Below, piece after piece: positions 58,636 through 64,000 of a stretch of 64,000 nucleotides of DNA (position 1 is its first letter; each line of letters begins with the position of its first letter). Location: NCBI RefSeq assembly GCF_003429095.1, contig NZ_QVTE01000043.1:1-64000 (forward strand), in the 5' to 3' direction. The DNA is from Peribacillus saganii (lineage in GTDB: Bacteria > Bacillota > Bacilli > Bacillales > DSM-1321). Under the pieces are notes generated by a model, which saw nothing but the letters and a program-made list of their open reading frames with translations, did not search any database and was not told the origin of the DNA. A program made the translations under genes and the position numbers.

Positions 58636-59038
58636 TGTACCTATCGAATAATGTTTTTTTTATATAGTTAGGAAATCCAACAGTTCTTCCACCATTAAAA
58701 TTTCTAGTAACTTTTGTAATCTTTAGAACTTCTTTATCACAGCCAGTTAAACTGACAAGTTGATCTAACAAACTTTCATCAGTAATCTCAAATTCACAGC
58801 TAATAAATATTTGAGGATCTTCGTCATCTCTCCACTGAGCATACTTACTTCTAGGAATATCCTCTAACTTATTGATTTTGCCATCACTAGCAGGGTTCAT
58901 TTTCCATAAAGCTAATAGCAAATTGGATTTCCCGGCTTCATTAACTCCTACTAATGTGGTAACAGCGTCACTTTCAATCCAACCGCTGTCTAAAACTGAC
59001 CTGAAATTTTGAACAAGAAATCTTCTTAAATGCATCAT
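58625..59038 (-). CDS. OLD-family ATPase-nuclease, N-terminal part (frame-split)
   Basis: 137 residues forming the start of the OLD-like ATPase: MMHLRRFLVQNFRSVLDSGW, Walker A TLVGVNEAGKSNLLLALWK (about residue 30), then the insertion typical of these heads. The frame runs into TGA at 58625 shortly after an eight-A run (minus strand, near 58654). Dropping or adding one base in that run would join it to the next frame as FPNYIKKHYSIGTLISEII. So the gene is frameshifted, read by slippage, or the run was miscalled. Confidence 0.75.
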   Translation of the reverse strand: MMHLRRFLVQNFRSVLDSGWIESDAVTTLVGVNEAGKSNLLLALWKMNPASDGKINKLEDIPRSKYAQWRDDEDPQIFISCEFEITDESLLDQLVSLTGCDKEVLKITKVTRNFNGGRTVGFPNYIKKTLFDRYIDK

Positions 59039-59636
59039 CTTTTAATACATCTCCTTGTCGATTTAAATAAATATTTGTTGCATAAAAGATTTATTAAAAA
59101 CAAGTTCTTATTTTATAACAGTTATGTAGCTTGGAATTCCTTTTCTCATTAGTTTAATATTACTAATAAAAATAAAAAAGCAGCCTTCTTCAGTTAAGAA
59201 GAAAATTGCTTTATAGATGTTTTTAACTTAGCCGCTGCTTCCACCAACAAAATCCAAGTTGCTCCTTGCTGATTCTCGCTTATCAAGCGTTACTTCTGCT
59301 ATTGCAGATGATACTTGTTGATCAGTAAATGCTTTTATCAAAAGTGATAAAAAAAAGCCGAATTTCCTGGATCATGTAAATTCAGCTTTTTACTTTGCTC
59401 TCGCATACCGATGTTATTGAAGAAAAGAAGACAAATCCCACATGTATTTGACTAGTGTTCATTTTTTGCATTGTTTTAACGTCACCATTAAATGTTGCCA
59501 CCTTTTTCATTACCGAGCGGTATTTACTTTCTCTTTCCACCGGATTTTGTACGTCACTTATAGCCAATATTTCTTGGAGTAACTATTGTGTTCCATCTTG
59601 CTTAGCATTGGATATTCTCAATAAATCTGCAATGAT
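59039..59636. other. Hairpins and decayed sequence
   Basis: Two terminator-like hairpins lie at 59178-59214 (AAAGCAGCCTTCTT region) and 59353-59391 (AAAGCCGAATTT with AAATTCAGCTTT). At 59382-59640 the minus strand encodes fragments (ISDVQNPVERESKYRSVMKK and VATFNGDVKTMQKMN) in frame segments without a start, perhaps the tail of the open frame at 59637. Family unknown. Confidence 0.35.
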
Positions 59637-60038
59637 TCATAAGTGACCAGTGTTACCCCTTATGTCTTTTAACAAAGAGATAACCTCTTCAAGTTTTATT
59701 TCTTCTCGGTTCTTTATATCCATGAGTTCTATATAAGGTTGCTTATCTATTTCTCTTTCGTTTGAAACACCAAATGCAGTTATAAGACCGTTTAGCTGAT
59801 TATGTTGCTCAAATACTTTCTTTGCTAGATCGTTCTCTTTAAAAAATGTGTTCGAGGTATATATATTATGCAAACTTGAAAAAGACGCAAAACGGGGATG
59901 GAATTTCCCTTTGAACCGTTTGCCCTTTGCAAACCATCTGGGTTCACCGCTCTCACTGAGGAGAGCCGCTACCCCAGCTTCCATCGCTGCTTTTACGGTG
60001 GATGCCAAGTCTAAATGTCGTTTTGGTATTAACACCAC
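59637..60038 (-). CDS. Chimeric open frame crossing the dif-like site 3
   Basis: 133 residues. The first part (IPKRHLDLASTVKAAMEAGV and ALLSESGEPRWFAKGKRF) is encoded outside the island; the second part (EQHNQLNGLITAFGVSNERE) is encoded inside, and the dif-like site codes for the junction residues (about SLHNIYTSN). It starts with a GTG without a clear ribosome site. Neither half is recognised. It is probably a chance fusion of two fragments made by integration. Confidence 0.3.
   Translation of the reverse strand: MVLIPKRHLDLASTVKAAMEAGVAALLSESGEPRWFAKGKRFKGKFHPRFASFSSLHNIYTSNTFFKENDLAKKVFEQHNQLNGLITAFGVSNEREIDKQPYIELMDIKNREEIKLEEVISLLKDIRGNTGHL
59849..59876 (+). other. dif-like site 3, right junction of the islands
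   Basis: Left arm TGTTCGAGGTA, centre TATATA, right arm TTATGCAAACT. It differs from the dif right arm by one base and shares the GAGGTA/AAGGTA end of the left arm with site 2. Same orientation as the other two sites. Confidence 0.6.
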
Positions 60039-60073
60039 TTTTCCTTTTAACTTGCATTCGAGAAGAAGTCTGT

Positions 60074-61308
60074 TTACATTTGCTGATAAAACGTTGTCTT
60101 TTTTGATTGCTCGTTTTTAGGCAGCGCCCAAGAAATCGTTAAACATAAGCAAGTAAAAGCGGCTAACCAAAACACATTCGTTAAGCCGATTGCTTTTTCT
60201 AATGAATATCCTGCTATTGGTCCAAGTGCCGCACCTAAATCAACCACAATGTAAATGATGTCATAGTAAATACCTTGTTTGTTACTTTTGAGACAGCATT
60301 AGAAAATACCGTATCTATTATTGTGGTTAGGCTTGATGAGACTAAGAGATGGATTAATAATATTGGCAGCCATACCATGATTGGTATATTTAGCGGTATA
60401 ATCATCAACAGGATAAATGCGATTATTAAGAATACTGCTAGCATCCTACTCTTTTTTTCAGTATTGTCTAACGCAGTTCCCACCCTTGAAACAACAAATG
60501 GCGCTGCTCCCCATCTTATTGCCTGTATTACACCAGCGAGTGTAGCAGCACCCACTATTAAGCCTAATATATCAACCCGTTCGGTAAATTTCACCTGGAT
60601 GATGTGGCTTAAGCTTGCAGTCAACATTCCATCTAATAACATGATTATTAAAAATGCCGTAACAAATATCTGGATTAGATTTCTGTCTTTAAATGTTTTG
60701 AAGTTTGCTAACAGTGCAGGAGAATTTTTAGTCGTTACCTCTTTATCTAATGATTTAGGAACATATTTATACAGGATTGGAAGACTAAAAAATGCTGATA
60801 ATCCAATGACCGTGCTGATAAGTGCTACGCCAAACAAATCAGCGAATAAACCGCCTAAAAACATTCCAAATAAACTACCAAGTCGATAAAGCCCATTGTA
60901 AGTTCCCATGAAGCTCCCTCTGTTTGTATCGTTTGCAAGCTGAAAGATCAATAAGTACGCTCCGAGTTTAAATAATGACCAGGAAAAGCCCCAAACTGAC
61001 CGCATAATAACCCAAATTTCAAACTCTTTCACAAATCCATAGCCTATCGTTGTTATCCCGCTAAAAAAAATCGCAATCAAAATGCCAGTACGAAAGTTTA
61101 TCTTTTTATATATGAAGCCGATTAATGGGTTCAACGGGAGTCTTACGAATCGATTGACGGAGAGTAATACACCTACTCCTATTAAGGAAGTTATCCCCAT
61201 TTCTTTATAGTGTGTAGGCAAAATGATGTAAAGCATGGAATCTCCAGACATGCATATGGCAGTTATTAAGGCTAGCGCAATGACGGATTGTTTATTATTG
61301 TCCTTCAT
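60074..61308 (-). pseudogene. MFS transporter of a thiol-rich (metalloid-type) operon, frameshifted
   Basis: About 411 residues if repaired: a 12-helix major facilitator. The first 340 residues are in one frame (start MKDNNKQSVIALALITAICM; motif MGTYNGLYRLGSLFGMFLGG). Near 60287 a single-base loss shifts the frame, giving an early stop at 60235; the next frame carries the rest (IYIVVDLGAALGPIAGYSLE, then NVFWLAAFTCLCLTISWALP) to a stop at 60074. AGGGGTG precedes the ATG. Last gene of the operon; if active it would export the toxic compound sensed by the regulator. Confidence 0.7.
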
Positions 61309-61362
61309 ATGTCACCCCTTTTAAGTAAGACCAGCCTGTCATGGAGACTGGTCTTCACAGGT

Positions 61363-62781
61363 TTACCCGCAGCAAGAACTTTTGATTTCTATTTTGACTG
61401 GAGTGCTAGTACAGCAACATGAATTCACTGCAACAGGTTCTTTTTTTGTTGAACAAGACGATGTTTCACAGCTGTCATTTGTATTCAGCGTTGTAGTAAT
61501 GTCTTCCTCGCAGCAACTCGTAAAATTGACACTGCACACTCCTGTCTCAGGAAGTTCCAATTTAACTTCTTTTGCAGCTTTCAAATCACCTGTTAAGTAA
61601 GCGACAACGGATCTGACCTGTTCATAACCTGTTGCAAGCAAAAAGGTTGGTGCTCTTCAATAACTTTTCATCCCGACAATATAAAAATCTTTTTCTGGCT
61701 GTCTTAATTCTTCTTCCCCATGGGGTCTTACCGTTCCGCAACTATGAATATTCGGATCAATAAGAGGCGTAAGCGCTTTCACACTTTCAACAGCTGAATC
61801 CAGGTTTAGTCTTACTTCCTGCAAGAAAGATGTATCTGGTCTAAACCCTGTTGTTACGACAATTTCGTCGATACCATCGATTGATGCTTCCTCTCCGTTC
61901 AAATTTCCAGTCACAAATATTTTTCCGTCTTTTGCACTTACCCCGTTTACATAAAAAGGTGTCATGATATTTACTGTCTTGGTTTCAACTAACTGTTGGA
62001 GCCTAATTCCTAGCTCTCCTCGTGCTTGTAAGCCATCTTTTTCTTGACCACTATAGGCATCTGAAACAGATACTTTTCTGAGAACCCAATGTATCTTTGT
62101 AGCAGGGAATATCCCCTTTAATCTTGCCAGGTCCAATAGAGCATTTATAGCCGAATGACCACTACCAATAACCATGATAGATTTGTTCCGATATCTGCTT
62201 TCTAGTTCGAGTACATTAGGAATGCCATAAAAAATTTGATCACTTAATTTTCTTTCTGCATTTGTCCAAATCCCATTGGAGAGAATAGGATTCGGATTCT
62301 TCCATGTACCAGATGAATCAATCACAGCTTTTGTTTCATACACTTTTGTGTCCCCACCCACTTCAACATACAGTTGGAAAGGGACACGATCCCTTTTAGC
62401 GTCTTTTAATTTATCGATATTTTTTCTCGCAATACCGACTACTTTGGCATTAAAGGTAATATGGTCTTTCAACGCAGGAAGTTTGCTAAGCGGCAGCAAA
62501 TACTCTTCAACCAGCTCGCGCCCCGTTGGGATAACGTCGTTATTCGGTAATTCCCACCCAGTTTGGAGAAGCAATTCTTTTGCAGCTTTATCGATGTTAT
62601 ACTGCCATGGGGAGAACATTCTGACGTGACCCCATTCCAACATGCTTGAACCAACTGAACTTCCACCTTCAAACAAGATGAACTCCTCACCTTTTTTCAC
62701 CAAGTGAGCAGCAGCTGCGAGACCTACAGGACCACCCCCGATGATAGCTACTGGTAATGTACTGTTTTCAAATAGAACCAT
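61363..62781 (-). pseudogene. FAD/NAD(P)-dependent flavoprotein with Cys-rich tail, interrupted by in-frame TGA
   Basis: About 472 codons. An N-terminal FAD-binding Rossmann motif (VAIIGGGPVGLAAAAHLVKK), a second dinucleotide motif (SIMVIGSGHSAINALLDLAR, about 195) and VVTTGFRPDTSFL place it among monooxygenase-like flavoproteins. The TGA at 61657-61659 follows FYIVGMKSY; the same frame continues RAPTFLLATGYEQVRSVVAY and ends with a Cys-rich tail (FTSCCEED, SCETSSC, NSCCCTST, SSCCG). A GGA-to-TGA change would explain it. AGGAGG lies 8 bases before the ATG at 62781. It suggests trivalent-metalloid binding. Confidence 0.7.
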
Positions 62782-62826
62782 TTGCATTACCTCCTATAAA
62801 ATATAATGAAATATTGCGTCCGTGGC

Positions 62827-63012
62827 TTATGCTGTGCAGCAAGCTGCTTGGCAGCAGTCAGGTTGAACTGTTTCTTTCTTAAAGATTAGGTTACGAATAG
62901 GATTTTTTATTGGTTTATAGCTCTGATTCTGAAAGGACTGCTCTCTGATGAACCCTTCAAATTCCTGCATTTTGGATTGTACGATAATCTGCATTTCATA
63001 ATCGTTAAACAT
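62827..63012 (-). CDS. Small protein with CC-x3-CC C-terminus
   Basis: Sixty-one residues: an N-terminal helix (YEMQIIVQSKMQEFEGFIRE), a basic middle and the C-terminus VQPDCCQAACCTA. Paired vicinal cysteines suit binding of soft metals or As(III)/Sb(III), so a chaperone or sensor role is plausible. AGGAGG precedes the ATG. It lies between the regulator and flavoprotein genes in one operon (gaps of 57 and 45 bases). Function is inferred from context only. Confidence 0.65.
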   Translation of the reverse strand: MFNDYEMQIIVQSKMQEFEGFIREQSFQNQSYKPIKNPIRNLIFKKETVQPDCCQAACCTA

Positions 63013-63069
63013 AGTATCTCCTCCTAGTCATTAATAATTTGTAATTCGCAAGTATTGTCGAAGAATGTA

Positions 63070-63525
63070 CTACCCCCATGGAGTAGTACAGCAAACAGAT
63101 GACTTTACCATTCGGTCATTTAATAACTTTAATGAACGCACCACGGTTTCCTTTTCAAACTCGTTCATTGTGGAGAATATTTCATTCAGATAGTCATTCA
63201 TCTGTTGTTCGATTCTGTTGTTTACTTTTACTCCTTCCTCTGTCAGAGAAAGGATGGAAATGCGCCGATCTTCTTCATCAGGTGTTTTCATGACTAAATT
63301 CATTTTTATAAGTGACTGGATCTGCCTACTGAAGGTAGTGATATCTGTACCAAGTGTCTCTGCTATTTGTTGGATTGAAGGTTTATGCTGACGGTTAATT
63401 TCATACAGAATATGGCTTTGAACCAATGAAATCTCGATTTCATCTGCTCTGCAACAATTTTTGTTTAATAATCCAAACCGTCGTGTTAGGAGTTGAAACA
63501 ATCCTCGAAGGTTTTCAGATTCCAT
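63070..63525 (-). CDS. MarR-family regulator with vicinal cysteines
   Basis: Winged-helix repressor of about 151 residues. The DNA-binding part is KPSIQQIAETLGTDITTFSR and the wing VMKTPDEEDRRISILSLTEE, typical of MarR. Extra cysteine pairs in LLNKNCCRADEIE near the N-terminus and KSSVCCTTPWG at the C-terminus could bind a thiol-reactive inducer such as arsenite. The ATG at 63525 is preferred because GAGGTG lies 6 bases upstream; an in-frame GTG lies at 63534. It heads the operon running to 60074 and probably represses it. Confidence 0.82.
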   Translation of the reverse strand: MESENLRGLFQLLTRRFGLLNKNCCRADEIEISLVQSHILYEINRQHKPSIQQIAETLGTDITTFSRQIQSLIKMNLVMKTPDEEDRRISILSLTEEGVKVNNRIEQQMNDYLNEIFSTMNEFEKETVVRSLKLLNDRMVKSSVCCTTPWG

Positions 63526-64000
63526 TTCTTTCACCTCTTACCTTATTTATACTCCTTTAATTTGCAAAATGCAACTAATGTTTAAATTTTTATTTATTTT
63601 GTTAATTCTTGTACGCTAAAAGAAAATTTTCGTAGGTCTTCTCTCCGCAAATGCACAGGTCTTCTTTAAAAAAGTTCTTCTGGATGAATTCTTTAGCCTT
63701 TTCCAGTTCACTCTCACAAGACTGTCCAATCGATGGCCTCAATCTGGATGCTATTTGATTTCATATGATGCTCATAACCGCTCATCTCTTCTTTTGCTGC
63801 AGTTATGTTTTTACTTAAAGAAAAACCAAATAGTAATTATGAGCCAGACGCTGCAACAGCCAGCAGTGGCTTAACAAACCAAAACAAATTAATTGTTTCC
63901 TTGCCAGATGAATCAGCTGTCTGAATAAAGAACAAAATTAACAGGGATAGAGAAATTGTAAGAAGAATGCATAGAATGATATTTGATTGCACTAGATTTA
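63526..64000 (-). pseudogene. Tail of a membrane-protein gene and following remnant at the right edge
   Basis: The minus strand from the edge encodes a transmembrane segment (LCILLTISLSLLILFFIQTA) and FWFVKPLLAVAASGS to a stop near 63840, then, in other frames, NITAAKEEMSGYEHHMKSN and GQSCESELEKAKEFIQKNFF with EDLCICGEKTYENF ending near 63609. This may be one permease-type gene with frameshifts, or two fragments. Family not recognised. Confidence 0.35.

Larger units (their letters stand above)
55357..59876 (+). mobile_element. dif-integrated island 2 (about 4.5 kb)
   Basis: Lies between dif-like sites at 55329 and 59849. It opens with a diverged copy of the same roughly 1-kb recombinase module (55357-56372) found at the start of island 1, then carries an OLD-family nuclease and decayed sequence. 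The recombinase is dead, so the segment probably cannot move by itself. Limits are inferred from the repeated site. Confidence 0.6.

Noticed and set aside
56938-59038. Gabija system
   Set aside because: The OLD-like ATPase-TOPRIM protein fits GajA, but no UvrD-like GajB helicase is next to it.
60275-60889. Plus-strand open frame of 204 codons opposite the MFS gene
   Set aside because: It is antisense to clear transmembrane coding sequence, has no ribosome site and encodes no recognisable domain.

Overview
The window looks like chromosome of a low-GC Bacillaceae bacterium (Bacillus, Mesobacillus or Cytobacillus type). Ribosome sites are strong and of the AAGGAGG kind. Recognisable Bacillus families include YoaE, YdbM, YlmA, MhqD, YocA-like lysozyme, GsP-17M/YflT and RsbR paralogues, with sigma-B-like and MhqR-like sites. 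A 28-bp site at 19162-19189 differs by one base from the Bacillus subtilis dif site as I remember it, so this is probably the replication terminus. The many decayed genes fit that.

Layout. 1-401: end of an IS21-family element, minus strand, running off the left edge. 0.4-18.1 kb: ordinary chromosomal genes (GntR regulator, peroxiredoxin, stress proteins, molybdopterin oxidoreductase, RsbR-like protein, soluble chemoreceptor, methionine aminopeptidase, PadR-type regulator, MhqD hydrolase, acyl-CoA dehydrogenase, lysozyme, ABC ATPase) among broken ones (HPP permease, histidine kinase and response regulator tails, mhqO/E fragment, methyltransferase).

19.16-59.88 kb: two mobile islands that appear to sit in tandem in dif. 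Three dif-like sites in the same orientation (19162, 55329, 59849) bound a 36-kb and a 4.5-kb segment. Each segment begins with the same roughly 1-kb block holding a Xer-like tyrosine recombinase, intact in the first and broken in the second. The left-most site has a normal left (XerC) arm; the two right-hand sites share a different, element-type left arm. That is the pattern expected of elements that integrate at dif.

The 36-kb island carries mostly phage-defence cargo, nearly all on the minus strand: a BREX locus (brxA-brxB-brxC-pglX-pglZ) in which the usual BrxL position is taken by a 1057-residue SNF2-type helicase; a serine recombinase; a trio of overlapping tyrosine recombinases (RIT/Tn554-like); a NERD-domain protein; a three-gene set matching ABC-three-component (ABC-3C) architecture (Cap4-like nuclease, small middle component, SMC-like ATPase); and on the plus strand a Septu-like ATPase plus HNH nuclease pair. 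It ends with a small conserved protein and a dead intein/homing-endonuclease gene. The 4.5-kb island carries an OLD-family ATPase-TOPRIM nuclease split by a frameshift at an eight-A run.

60.07-63.5 kb: a thiol-rich operon (MarR-type regulator, small CC-rich protein, flavoprotein with a Cys-rich tail, MFS transporter) that looks like a metalloid-response operon. The flavoprotein has an in-frame TGA and the transporter a frameshift, so the operon seems to be decaying. The right edge holds the broken tail of a membrane-protein gene.

The most interesting reading is a family of dif-targeting islands that bring their own Xer-like recombinase and carry stacked anti-phage systems. Family names come from motif recognition only; no database search was run.
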